A stretch of 56,190 nucleotides of DNA from an uncultured Sphingomonas sp. (GTDB taxonomy: Bacteria; Pseudomonadota; Alphaproteobacteria; Sphingomonadales; Sphingomonadaceae). A model generated the notes under the pieces. The model made no database searches and had not been told where the DNA came from. It saw only the letters and a list, made by a program, of their open reading frames with translations. The stretch is from contig CAJYLV010000025.1 in NCBI GenBank assembly GCA_913776255.1, positions 1 through 56,190 of the forward strand, in the 5' to 3' direction. Made by a program: the position numbers and the translations under genes. Numbering within the stretch: position 1 is the first letter of the stretch; every line of letters starts with the position of its first letter. Below, piece by piece: positions 45,962 to 54,870 of the stretch.

Positions 45962-46822
45962 TCACCACTCCGCGATCGCCTCCCCCGCGCGTATGGGCTG
46001 CTCCTCCTGCAACCCCTCGCGCAGCCGCGCCGCAGCCGGCAGGAACAGCACGATCGTCGAGCCATGCTCGAACCATCCCATCTCCGCGCCCTTGGTCACC
46101 GCCACGTCGCATGCGCGGCGCCCCGGCCCATGCTCGCGCAACGTCCGCACGGTATCGAGGAAGGTCAGCCGGATGCTCGCCACCAGGATCGCCGCGACCG
46201 GCACCAGCAGCAGCGCGCGCCCGTCCTTCCCCCGCGCCTCGATCACCGCCCGCTCGTTGCGGCAGAACAGCCGCTCGACGCGGCGCAGCGCGATTGGATT
46301 GACGTTCCAGCAATCGCCCGACTGATAGGTCACCGCCTCGACCGTCAGGTCGGCGGGCGCGTGGAAGCGGTGGTACATGCCCGCGGTCAGCCGCAGCGTC
46401 ACGAACCACCCGTCCGCGAAGCGCGCCGCGACCGCTGCATCCGGCACTAGCTCGTCGATCCGATAGGGAAACCCCTTCACCTGATACAGCCGGCCGTTCT
46501 CGACGCGGCCATGCGCGCCGACGATCGCGTCGCACGGACTCGCCACCACATCGTCGCCGCCCGCGAACACCCGCGCCCCGTCGCGCAGCCGCCGGATGAA
46601 GCCGTCGCGCAGGCTCGCGAAGCGCATCGTCTCGGCATCGCGCAGGTCGACGTCGCAGAAGAAGCGCCACGCCGCCAGGGCGGGCTTCGCCACCAGCGGA
46701 TGCTCGATCGCGGCGATCCGCCCGACCATCTTCGTCGCCCAGCGCCGCGGCAACCGGTTGGTCAGCAGGAAATTGAGGTCCTCCTGCATCAGCACGCGCA
46801 TCAGTCCGCTTCGCATTGTCAC
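45962..46822 (-). CDS. psd: Phosphatidylserine decarboxylase family protein
   Basis: 286 aa from a GTG; ATG codons at 46816 or 46801 are possible. GYDVVASPCDAIVGAHGRVE-like SPCDG-type motif (here VVASPCDAIVGAHG) and VKGFPYRIDELV precede the His of MYHRFHAPAD. The self-cleavage motif GST is in WFEHGSTIVLFLP, giving the pyruvoyl prosthetic group. It makes phosphatidylethanolamine in the inner membrane. The PmtA-type methyltransferase that would use its product is about 2.4 kb away on the same strand. Confidence 0.88.
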   Translation of the reverse strand: MTMRSGLMRVLMQEDLNFLLTNRLPRRWATKMVGRIAAIEHPLVAKPALAAWRFFCDVDLRDAETMRFASLRDGFIRRLRDGARVFAGGDDVVASPCDAIVGAHGRVENGRLYQVKGFPYRIDELVPDAAVAARFADGWFVTLRLTAGMYHRFHAPADLTVEAVTYQSGDCWNVNPIALRRVERLFCRNERAVIEARGKDGRALLLVPVAAILVASIRLTFLDTVRTLREHGPGRRACDVAVTKGAEMGWFEHGSTIVLFLPAAARLREGLQEEQPIRAGEAIAEW

Positions 46823-46854
46823 ACCTGCGTCATCGCGGCGCGCGTAGTGGCGCC

Positions 46855-48513
46855 ATGGAGAAAAAGACCCTCGCCGCCGTCGCCGGGCTCGTCGCCGGCA
46901 CCCTGTTCGCCGCGACCAAGGGCCGCGAGCGGCTCGCGCTGTCGCGCGCCAAGCATCCCGGCCCCGGCGGGCACGTCCGGATGGCCAAGCGGATCGCCGG
47001 CCAGATCCCTTATTACGCGCATGTCGAGGAACGCTTCTTCCGCGCCGACGCCTGCGACGCGGATGTCGCCGCCCGCCGCCGCGCCGGGTTCGAGCGGCTC
47101 GCCGCGCTCTATGCCGAGCGGTTTCCCAAGACGTGCGCGCTGACCGCCGAGACGCGCGAGGGGCTGTCCGACCTGCAATTCACCGGCCGCTACCGCGTGC
47201 CCTTCCCGTTCGCGGCGACGGTACGCCAACATCTGCCGGTCGGCGCGTTCATGGCGCGCGCGGACGGCGCATGGCTGACCGATCTCGACGGCAACCGCTT
47301 CATCGACCTCACCGGCAGCTACGGCGTCAACCTGTTCGGCAACGATTTCTACAAGGCGACGATGCGCGAGGCGCTCGACACCGCCGAGCCGCTCGGCGGC
47401 GTGCTGGGCAGCTATCATCCGGTCGTCGCCGACAACGTCCGCCGGCTGCGCGCTTTGTCGGGCCTCGACGAGGTGTCGTTCCACATGTCGGGCACCGAGG
47501 CGGTGATGCAGGCGGTGCGGCTGGCGCGCTATCACACCGGCAGGCGCCGGCTGGTGCGCTTCGCGGGCGCGTATCACGGCTGGTGGGGCGACGTGCAGCC
47601 CGGGATCGGCAACCCCGTCCCCGCCGACCATACGCTGACGCTCGCCGACCAGTCCGAGCAGACGCTGGCGGTGCTCGGCAAGCGAAAGGACATCGCCTGC
47701 GTGCTGGTCAATCCGTTGCAGGCATTGCATCCGAACGGCGGCGCGCCCTCCGACAGCCAACTGGTCGACAGCGCGCGTGCCGCGGGCGCCGACCTGCCGG
47801 CCTATGTCGCGTGGCTCCGCCGGCTCGCCGAGACGTGCCGCGCCAACGGCATCGTGCTGATCTTCGACGAAGTGTTCATGGGCTTCCGCCTCGCGCCCGG
47901 CAGCGTCGCGCGCGCGTGGGGGATCGACCCGGACATGATCGTCTGGGGCAAGACGCTCGGTGGCGGGCTGCCGATCGGCGTGCTGACGGGCCGGGCGGCG
48001 CTGATGAAGCGCTGGCGCGACGATCGTCCGGTCGACATCTGCTTCGCACGCGGGACGTTCAACGCGCATCCCTATGTGATGGCCGCGACCGACGCCTTCC
48101 TGCGCCGGCTCGACACGCCCGAGGTCGCCGCGCTGTACGACGGCATGACCGAACGCTGGAACGCGCGCGCCGCCCGGCTCAACGCGTTGCTGGCGGAGGC
48201 GAAATTGCCGCTGTCGGTCGCGCATCTCGAGACGGTGTGGACGATCCTCTACACCCGCCCGTCGCGCTATAACTGGATGCTGCAATATTACCTCCGCGCC
48301 GAGGGGCTGGCGCTGTCGTGGGTCGGCACCGGGCGGCTGATCTTCAGCCTCGACATCGACGATGCGCTGTTCGCGCAGATTGCCGCACGGATCGTCGCCG
48401 CCGGGCAGAAGATGCGGGCGGACGGCTGGTGGGACGGGCCGGTCGCGACCAACAAGCAACTGAAGCGGCAGGCGTTGAAGGAGTCGCTCGCGGCACGGAT
48501 CAGGGGCGGCTGA
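46855..48513 (+). CDS. Class III PLP-dependent aminotransferase, glutamate-1-semialdehyde aminomutase-like
   Basis: 552 aa, longer than HemL (about 430). An N-terminal hydrophobic segment (TLAAVAGLVAGTLFAAT) could anchor it to the membrane. The aminotransferase core has SFHMSGTEAVMQAVRLARYH, LIFDEVFMGFRLA and the PLP lysine K366 in VWGKTLGGGLPIGVL. It probably acts on an unknown amino or keto group; a HemL role is unlikely because of the extension and the lipid-gene context. Divergent from psd with about 32 bases between starts. Confidence 0.85.
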   Translation: MEKKTLAAVAGLVAGTLFAATKGRERLALSRAKHPGPGGHVRMAKRIAGQIPYYAHVEERFFRADACDADVAARRRAGFERLAALYAERFPKTCALTAETREGLSDLQFTGRYRVPFPFAATVRQHLPVGAFMARADGAWLTDLDGNRFIDLTGSYGVNLFGNDFYKATMREALDTAEPLGGVLGSYHPVVADNVRRLRALSGLDEVSFHMSGTEAVMQAVRLARYHTGRRRLVRFAGAYHGWWGDVQPGIGNPVPADHTLTLADQSEQTLAVLGKRKDIACVLVNPLQALHPNGGAPSDSQLVDSARAAGADLPAYVAWLRRLAETCRANGIVLIFDEVFMGFRLAPGSVARAWGIDPDMIVWGKTLGGGLPIGVLTGRAALMKRWRDDRPVDICFARGTFNAHPYVMAATDAFLRRLDTPEVAALYDGMTERWNARAARLNALLAEAKLPLSVAHLETVWTILYTRPSRYNWMLQYYLRAEGLALSWVGTGRLIFSLDIDDALFAQIAARIVAAGQKMRADGWWDGPVATNKQLKRQALKESLAARIRGG

Positions 48514-48523
48514 CACCCATTTC

Positions 48524-48600
48524 CGTCATTGCGAGCGTAGCGAAGCAATCCAGGGCGTCCTGATCCGGCTCTGGATTGCTTCGCTACGCTCGCAATGACG
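48524..48600. repeat. 77-bp palindromic repeat, copy 8
   Basis: Begins 10 bases after the aminotransferase stop and ends 11 bases before the stop of the convergent membrane protein gene. Both arms are intact. Confidence 0.9.
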
Positions 48601-48611
48601 CTGAAGTCGCC

Positions 48612-49259
48612 TCACGCCGCGGCGTGGTGATCGTCGCTGCGCCCATGCTTAATCAACCGCGCCGGCGCGGTGCGATACAGGCGGAAGTCGCTGAACGGGT
48701 CGGTGACGATCTTGGTGGCCCAGACGATCCCGGTTTCCAGATCGCGCTCGATCCACAATTGCCCGACCCGGAACAGGATCGCCGCGACGCCGAAGAACAG
48801 CCACCCGAACCCGACGTGCCGCAGGAAGTCCATCGCTCCCTCCGGCCGCTCCAGCACGCCGAATAACGTCGGCGACAGCGCCAGCACCACCGGGATCGCC
48901 AGCCACAATCCCATCAGCACATATTTGCGCATCAGATTGTAGCCGACCTTGACCTCTTCTTTATATTCGTGGCTGACGCCATTCTCTTCGTCGTAATCCT
49001 TCGGCTCGAAGAAGAAATGCCCGGCCTGCCTGCTGGTCATCGCCACGCCCCACGCCAGCAGGCTCGCCAGCGCGGCGTCGACGAACAGCAGCGCGTAAGC
49101 GGTGATGAACGTGCAGGCGCTGACGAAATGCAGGCTCTGGTTAATGAGATCGTGATGATAATATCGATGATCGTCCCAGCGCTGCTCCTTCAACTGTGCG
49201 CGGAACCCGGGATTGCCCTGCTCATCCTCGAAACGGAGCTTGCGAAGCGACGGCATCAT
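48612..49259 (-). CDS. Mpo1-like (DUF962-type) membrane protein
   Basis: 215 aa with about four membrane helices. Histidines are placed as in the Mpo1/DUF962 family: HHDLINQSLHFVSACTFITA and QAGHFFFEPKDYDE, which could bind iron. Yeast Mpo1 is an alpha-oxidation dioxygenase for 2-hydroxy fatty acids from phytosphingosine. The assignment is from motif layout only. It overlaps the start of the adjacent methyltransferase stop by 4 bases (its ATG is read within the upstream gene's end), so the two are coupled. Confidence 0.55.
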   Translation of the reverse strand: MMPSLRKLRFEDEQGNPGFRAQLKEQRWDDHRYYHHDLINQSLHFVSACTFITAYALLFVDAALASLLAWGVAMTSRQAGHFFFEPKDYDEENGVSHEYKEEVKVGYNLMRKYVLMGLWLAIPVVLALSPTLFGVLERPEGAMDFLRHVGFGWLFFGVAAILFRVGQLWIERDLETGIVWATKIVTDPFSDFRLYRTAPARLIKHGRSDDHHAAA

Positions 49260-49900
49260 GCCTTCTCCTTGGCGATGCGAACCAGCGAGAAATGCCCGAG
49301 CGGCGGAATCGCGCGGCGCTCGGTCAGCGACACGTCGCTGCGCGTCGCGATCCAGTCGGTATAGAGCGCGAACGGGAAGTCGGTGCGGAAGCCGAGCCGC
49401 TCGGTGATCGGCATCAGCGCCCGCTCGATGCCGCCGCGCAGCCCCTGTTCGGCGCCGACCCGGGTCGTGATGACGATCTCGCCGCCGGGCCGGCAGACGC
49501 GCGCGAATTCGTCCAGCGCACGCCGCGGATTGGCGACCGCGCTCACCACATATTGCGCGACGACGACGTCGAAGGACGCGTCGGCGAAATCGAGTGCCTC
49601 GGCATCGCCGACGCGGATCGCGTCGATATTGGGCAGATCGAGGCGGCGCGCGCGGGCACGCGCCTTGTCGAGCATGTCCTCGGAGATGTCGACGCCGGTC
49701 ACGCGACTGGTGCGGGCATAATGCGGCAGCGAGATGCCGGTGCCGACGCCGACCTCAAGGATGCGTCCGCCGATCCGGTCGGCGGCGCGGATCGCCGCCG
49801 CGCGCCCCTGCCGAAACACCGGGCCGAACACCAGATCGTACACCGGCGCCCACCGATCATAGGCCAGCGCCACGCCGGCCGTCGTCATCGTCGCTGTCAT
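49256..49900 (-). CDS. PmtA-type phospholipid N-methyltransferase
   Basis: 214 aa, class I SAM methyltransferase. YDRWAPVYDLVFGPVFRQGR, then the SAM motif ILEVGVGTGISLPHY, then VTGVDISEDMLDKARARA, match the Rhodobacter/Sphingomonas PmtA group. It would methylate phosphatidylethanolamine to its mono- to trimethyl derivatives. Upstream of the Mpo1-like gene in one unit. A UbiE/menaquinone-type methyltransferase is the main alternative. Confidence 0.82.
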   Translation of the reverse strand: MTATMTTAGVALAYDRWAPVYDLVFGPVFRQGRAAAIRAADRIGGRILEVGVGTGISLPHYARTSRVTGVDISEDMLDKARARARRLDLPNIDAIRVGDAEALDFADASFDVVVAQYVVSAVANPRRALDEFARVCRPGGEIVITTRVGAEQGLRGGIERALMPITERLGFRTDFPFALYTDWIATRSDVSLTERRAIPPLGHFSLVRIAKEKA

Positions 49901-50076
49901 TCCCGCCGCTTACCTTCGCTGAAGAGCCCACACGGGGCTTGGGATGGCGACCCTTGTGCGACGGCGAGGTGTCAGCGTGACGACGTTTGGGTGACGGCGG
50001 TCGTCATCGAAGCGAAATGATAGTGACACATCCGAGCATCGACGTTGGCATAAGACAGCTTGCCCACTACCTCCAG

Positions 50077-50163
50077 GGTCGCCCCGGACGCGATCCGGGG
50101 CCTCGCTTCTCTAAAATCGAGCGAAAAGAAGAAGCGAAGTCCCGGGTCGAGCCCGGGACGACG
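50077..50163. repeat. 85-bp palindromic repeat, copy 3 (87 bp here)
   Basis: GTCGCCCCGGACGCGATCCG pairs with CCCGGGTCGAGCCCGGGACG and ACG, with inner CTCGCTTCT / AGAAGCGAAG. Ends 9 bases before the ald stop. Confidence 0.7.
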
Positions 50164-50171
50164 ACATCGCT

Positions 50172-51260
50172 TTAAACCGCGACGCCCAGCGCCTCGGCGA
50201 CCACCTTGTTGACGATCTTGCCGCCGCGCACGTTGACGCCCGCCATCAGGCCCGCATCCGCCTCGGCCGCGGCATAGCCGCGATCGGCCAGCGCCAGCCC
50301 ATAGGGCAAGGTCGCATTGTTGAGCGCATGGCTGCTGGTCAGCGGCACCGCGCCCGGCATGTTCGCGACGCAATAATGGATCACGCCGTCGACCTCATAG
50401 GTCGGCTCGGCATGGGTGGTCGCATGGCTGGTCTCGAAACACCCGCCCTGATCGATCGCGACGTCGACCAGCACCGCGCGTGGCTTCATCAGCTTCAGCA
50501 TCGGGCGCGTCACCAGCTTCGGCGCCGAGGCACCCGGGATCAGCACCGCGCCGATCACCGCATCGGCCTCCGAAATCTCGTGCTCGATCGATTCCAGCGT
50601 CGACACGCGCGTCCGCACGCGGCCCTGGAACAGCTCGTCCAGCTCACGCAGCCGCGGGATCGCGCGGTCGATGATCGTCACCTCCGCGCCGAGCCCGACC
50701 GCCATCCGCGCGGCATGGGTGCCGACCACGCCGCCGCCCAGCACGACGATCCGCGCCGGCTGCACGCCGGGCACGCCGCCGATCAGCACGCCGCGCCCGC
50801 CGTTGACCGCCTTCAGCGCGGTGCCCGCCGCCTCGATCGACAGCCGTCCCGCGACCTCGCTCATCGGCGCGAGCAGCGGCAGGTGCCCGCGCGCGTCGAC
50901 CACCGTCTCATAGGCGACCGCGGTAACGCCCGACGCCTGCAAGCCCTTGGCCTGCTCGGGATCGGGGGCGAGGTGCAGGTAGGTGAAGAGGATCTGGTCC
51001 TCGCGCAGCTGCACCCACTCGCCGGGCTGCGGCTCCTTGACCTTCACCACCATCTGCGCGGTCGCGAACACTTCCTCGGCGGTGTCGACGATCCCGGCGC
51101 CGGCGGCGCGATAGGCGTCGTCATCGGCGGCGATCCCGGCGCCCGCGCCGGTCTGGACGATCACCTCATGGCCGTGCGCGACATATTCGCGCACCGCGCC
51201 CGGCGTCAGGCCGACCCGATATTCGTGGTTCTTGATTTCCTTGGGCACGCCGATGCGCAT
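50172..51260 (-). CDS. ald: Alanine dehydrogenase
   Basis: 362 aa from MRIGVPKEIKNHEYRVGLTP, the family start. The substrate-binding KVKEPQ and catalytic-His region (ILFTYLHLAPDPEQAKGL) are followed by the NAD motif VVLGGGVVGTHAARMAVGLG and the C-terminal VANMPGAVPLTSSHALNNAT. It interconverts alanine with pyruvate and ammonia. The longer frame upstream has no family resemblance. It is divergent from an Lrp/AsnC regulator, its likely controller. Confidence 0.96.
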   Translation of the reverse strand: MRIGVPKEIKNHEYRVGLTPGAVREYVAHGHEVIVQTGAGAGIAADDDAYRAAGAGIVDTAEEVFATAQMVVKVKEPQPGEWVQLREDQILFTYLHLAPDPEQAKGLQASGVTAVAYETVVDARGHLPLLAPMSEVAGRLSIEAAGTALKAVNGGRGVLIGGVPGVQPARIVVLGGGVVGTHAARMAVGLGAEVTIIDRAIPRLRELDELFQGRVRTRVSTLESIEHEISEADAVIGAVLIPGASAPKLVTRPMLKLMKPRAVLVDVAIDQGGCFETSHATTHAEPTYEVDGVIHYCVANMPGAVPLTSSHALNNATLPYGLALADRGYAAAEADAGLMAGVNVRGGKIVNKVVAEALGVAV

Positions 51261-51370
51261 GGGTCCATCTCCTCGTTTGGCGCCAGCATAGCGCGATCCG
51301 GACGCCGGAACCGGGCGAACTGCGCGCGGGCGGGGTGACACGGCGGCGGAATCCTGCATGGATCTTTCGC

Positions 51371-51853
51371 ATGACGCAGAAAAGCTACGTTCCCGATCGA
51401 ATCGACCGCCGGTTGATCGCGCTGCTGCTCGACAATGCGCGCGCCACCGCCTTCACGCTGGCCGAGGCGATCGGCCGCTCGGCGACCGCGGTCGCGCGGC
51501 GGCAGCGGGCGCTGGAGGAGGCGGGCATCATCACCGGCTATGCCGCGCGGCTCGATCTCGCCCGGCTCGGCCGCGCGATGACCGTCCACATCAAGGTGAC
51601 GCTGGAGAGCCAGCGGATCGACGTCCTCGACGCTTTCGAGACCGCGATCGCCGCCAGCCCGTCGGTGGTGCGCTGCGAGCTGATGTCGGGCAGCTACGAC
51701 TATCTCGTCACGGTGCAGGCGCGCGACCTGACCGATTTCGCCCATATTCATCGCGACGAATTGTCGCGGCTTCCCGGCGTCACGCAGATGGAAAGCGGGT
51801 TCGTGCTGCGCGAGGTGGTGGCGCCGCGCCTGCCACTTTCCCTGCTGGATTAA
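51371..51853 (+). CDS. Lrp/AsnC-family transcriptional regulator
   Basis: 160 aa. Helix-turn-helix in LIALLLDNARATAFTLAEAI then GRSATAVARRQRALEEAGII. The C-terminal RAM domain is VHIKVTLESQRIDVLDAFET and SGSYDYLVTVQARDLTDFAH. It likely senses alanine or another amino acid and regulates ald across the 110-base gap. The start is the ATG at MTQKSY; an earlier in-frame codon has no ribosome site. Confidence 0.92.
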   Translation: MTQKSYVPDRIDRRLIALLLDNARATAFTLAEAIGRSATAVARRQRALEEAGIITGYAARLDLARLGRAMTVHIKVTLESQRIDVLDAFETAIAASPSVVRCELMSGSYDYLVTVQARDLTDFAHIHRDELSRLPGVTQMESGFVLREVVAPRLPLSLLD

Positions 51854-52059
51854 GCACATAGCTTTTATCCGTGGCCTTGATCGAAGTTATTATTGCGGCT
51901 TTTCCTTCCTGATCGTCGCCTCCGAAAATATCTTGTTCCGATTTCGGCGCCCAACGCACGCTTTCATCTTAACCCCGGATTCAACAAGTCGGGCCAAATA
52001 CCGGTGTCACTGATCTCGATTGGTCGAAATGCTTGGGAAAAGGTGCGGAAGGAATAGAA

Positions 52060-53505
52060 ATGCTCAAGTGGTTTCAACAGCATGCGCCGATTCGCACGAA
52101 GTTCGCGGTTCTCGCGGTGCTCTACGGCCTCCTGTCCGCCGTCTCGTTGATGGCGACGATCGGCGCGGCGCAGGCGCTGCTGTCCGGGACCGCCGCGACC
52201 GTGGTCGCCGCGCTCGCGCTGGCGGCGGTGCTGGTGATCGCGGTCGCCTCGCGCAAGCTGATCTGCGACCCCTATGTCGCCACCGTCGTCCGGATGGAGG
52301 CGCTGGCCGCCGACGATCTGGACACGGCAATCGCCTATACCGATCATCAGGACTGCGTCGGTCGGATGACCAAGGCGATGGAAGTGTTCCGCCGCAACGG
52401 CAAGGCGCTGGTCACCGCGGCGCAGACCCAGCGTGCGGTGGTCGAGGCGCTCGGCACCGGGCTCGGCCATCTCGCCGACAACGACCTGACCTTCCGGATC
52501 GAGCATTCCTTCGCGGCCGACTACGACACGCTGCGCGTCAACTTCAATCGCGCGATGACGGCGGTATCGGACACGATCGCGGCGGTGGCTACCGCGGCCA
52601 ACGGGATTAACAGCGGCGCGGCCGACATCCGCCAGGCGTCGGACGACCTGTCGCAGCGTACCGAGCAACAGGCCGCTTCGCTGGAGGAAACCGCCGCCGC
52701 GATGGACGAGATCACGACCACGGTGCGCGAAACCGCCGCCGGCGCCCGCCGCGCCAATGACGCGGTCGTCGAGGCGCGCACCGAGGCCGAAAGCTCGGGC
52801 GACGTCGTGCGCCGCGCAGTCGACGCGATGGGCGGGATCGAACGGGGCTCGGCCGAGATCAGCGAGATCATCAGCGTCATCGACGGCATCGCCTTTCAGA
52901 CCAATCTGCTCGCGCTCAACGCCGGGGTCGAGGCGGCACGCGCGGGCGACGCCGGCAAGGGCTTCGCGGTGGTCGCCAGCGAGGTGCGTGCGCTGGCGCA
53001 GCGTTCGGCGGATGCGGCCAAGGACGTCAAGACCAGGATCAACGCCTCGTCCGAGCAGGTCGAGGCAGGCGTGTCGCTGGTCAGCGCCACCGGCAAGGCG
53101 CTGGAGCGGATCATCGCGCGGATCGGCGAGATCAGCACGCTCGTCTCGACGATCGCGCAATCCGCCGAACAGCAGGCGATCGGCCTCCAGCAGGTCAACA
53201 CCGCCGTCACCGAGATGGATGGCGTCACGCAGCAGAACGCCGCGATGGTCGAGGAAGCCACCGCCGCCGCGCGCAGCCTCGCCGAGGAGGCCGCGCGCCT
53301 GACCAGCGAAGTCGCGCGCTTCCGGACCGGCGTCGTCCCGCCGCGCGCGGTGGCCGCGGTCGTCCCCACTGCCTCGCCGGTCCACGACCTGCAGGCGCGC
53401 GCGGCGCAGGCCGGCCTCGATCTGGCGCGCACCGCCCGCCGCCCGGTCACCGGAACGCGCGGCAACGCGCTGGCGGTGGCGGACGAGGATTGGGCGGACT
53501 TTTAG
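52060..53505 (+). CDS. Methyl-accepting chemotaxis protein without a periplasmic sensor
   Basis: 481 aa. Two adjacent membrane helices (VLAVLYGLLSAVSLMATIGA and TVVAALALAAVLVIAVASR) leave almost no periplasmic loop. HAMP-like helices lie between about 65 and 200. The signalling hairpin tip is in DGIAFQTNLLALNAGVEAAR. The C-terminus ends EDWADF, similar to the WEEF-type tether of some MCPs. It signals to CheA/CheW, probably from a cytoplasmic or membrane cue. The start ATG is preceded by GGAAGG. Confidence 0.92.
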   Translation: MLKWFQQHAPIRTKFAVLAVLYGLLSAVSLMATIGAAQALLSGTAATVVAALALAAVLVIAVASRKLICDPYVATVVRMEALAADDLDTAIAYTDHQDCVGRMTKAMEVFRRNGKALVTAAQTQRAVVEALGTGLGHLADNDLTFRIEHSFAADYDTLRVNFNRAMTAVSDTIAAVATAANGINSGAADIRQASDDLSQRTEQQAASLEETAAAMDEITTTVRETAAGARRANDAVVEARTEAESSGDVVRRAVDAMGGIERGSAEISEIISVIDGIAFQTNLLALNAGVEAARAGDAGKGFAVVASEVRALAQRSADAAKDVKTRINASSEQVEAGVSLVSATGKALERIIARIGEISTLVSTIAQSAEQQAIGLQQVNTAVTEMDGVTQQNAAMVEEATAAARSLAEEAARLTSEVARFRTGVVPPRAVAAVVPTASPVHDLQARAAQAGLDLARTARRPVTGTRGNALAVADEDWADF

Positions 53506-53653
53506 GTCGCGGGGCGGCCCGCAGCATCCCGCGACGGGCGTAGCCCAAGACCGGCCGGCGGGGCACCGCCCCGACCGACGACGCGGCTCCGCCGCGGCGG
53601 GCCTCAGCCCGACGACGTCCCTCCCTCGCAGGCGGGAAGGACAACGGGGCTCC

Positions 53654-54649
53654 CTACGCCCGCCCCGCGGCATAGATCGCGTCGAGCACCCGCGCGGTCG
53701 CGACATATTCCTCCGCCGCCGCATCGAACCGCGCGCCGGCCGCCAGCCGCGCCGCCCAGTCGACCGCCGCGCGCCCGCCCCAGTCGTCGGGGGGCACCGC
53801 CAGCGTCTCGCGCGCGGTGCCGCGGAAATGCTCGGCGGTGAAATCGTAGAACGAGCCGCCGACGTTGCGCAGCGCCGCGCCGCCCTCGGTGCCGTAGAAG
53901 GCCGCTTCGATCACCGCATCCTGCCCGGCGTGGAGCCGCCACGAACAGGCCAGCCGCACCACGACACCATTGTCGAGCCGCACCGTCGCCGCCGCATAAT
54001 CCTCGACCGCGTCCGCCGCGACCGGTGCCCCACCGGCATAGAGCGCGGCATCGACCCGCTCGGCGGTCGCCCCCGGATTGAGCCACAAAGCGAGATCGGC
54101 GAGGTGGATGCCGAGGTCCATGACGCACCCGCCGCCGGATTGCGCGCGGTCGTAGAACCACGGCTTGTCGGGGCCATAGGCATTGTGGAAGGTCAGATCG
54201 ATCGCGAACACGCGCCCCAGCGCGCCGCTGCGCACCAGCGGCGCGATCGCGCGCATCCCGGCGGTGTGGCGGTAGGACAGGTCGACCCCCAGCAACCGGT
54301 CGGCACGCCGCGCCGCCGCCACCACCGCCGCATTCTCGGCGGCGTCGCGCCCGAGCGGCTTCTGGCAGAACACCGCCACCCCCGCCTCCAGCGCCGCGAT
54401 CGACTGCGCGGCGTGCAGCGCGCTCGGGCTGGCGATCACCACCCCGTCGAGCCCGAGCGCCAGCATTGTGTCCAGCGACGCGCAGACCTGCGCGCCGGGC
54501 GCGTCCTGCACCGCCGCGGCGACCATCTCCGCCGACGGATCGCTGATCGCGACCGCCTCGACCGCGCCGCTGTCGACCATCGCCGCCATCCGGTGCCGCC
54601 CGATCCAGCCGGTACCGAGAAAGCCGATACGGGGTTTGGCGTGAGTCAT
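53654..54649 (-). CDS. Gfo/Idh/MocA-family NAD(P)-dependent oxidoreductase
   Basis: 331 aa. Rossmann motif RIGFLGTGWIGRHRMAAM at the N-terminus. The EKP-type motif reads CQKPLGRDA, with Q in place of the usual E. The C-terminal domain has GGGCVMDLGIHLADLALWL with the conserved Asp and His. It oxidises a sugar or polyol, substrate unknown. The second Met is chosen as start because AAGGA lies about 10 bases before it. Next to a zinc dehydrogenase on the same strand. Confidence 0.88.
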   Translation of the reverse strand: MTHAKPRIGFLGTGWIGRHRMAAMVDSGAVEAVAISDPSAEMVAAAVQDAPGAQVCASLDTMLALGLDGVVIASPSALHAAQSIAALEAGVAVFCQKPLGRDAAENAAVVAAARRADRLLGVDLSYRHTAGMRAIAPLVRSGALGRVFAIDLTFHNAYGPDKPWFYDRAQSGGGCVMDLGIHLADLALWLNPGATAERVDAALYAGGAPVAADAVEDYAAATVRLDNGVVVRLACSWRLHAGQDAVIEAAFYGTEGGAALRNVGGSFYDFTAEHFRGTARETLAVPPDDWGGRAAVDWAARLAAGARFDAAAEEYVATARVLDAIYAAGRA

Positions 54650-54704
54650 GCGTGCTTTGTCCTTCATCTACGTTCGTCGCTTGCGCGTGACCGGGTCCCT
54701 CGTT

Positions 54705-54789
54705 CGTCGCCCCGGACTTGATCCGGGGCCCCGCTTCTTAATGGCGACCGGACGAAGAAGCGGGATCCCGGATTACGTCCGGGATAACG
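54705..54789. repeat. 85-bp palindromic repeat, copy 4
   Basis: CGTCGCCCCGGACTTGATCC pairs with GGATTACGTCCGGGATAACG, with inner CCCCGCTTCTTAA / AAGAAGCGGGATCC. It lies between the two dehydrogenase genes, so it would be inside their transcript if they are one unit. Confidence 0.8.
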
Positions 54790-54870
54790 GGCGAGAACAG
54801 GTGATCGGTGGATATCGATCGGTCCTGAACACCCTCCCGTCCGGGGTGACGGCCGCGAAGCGGCCCCGCC

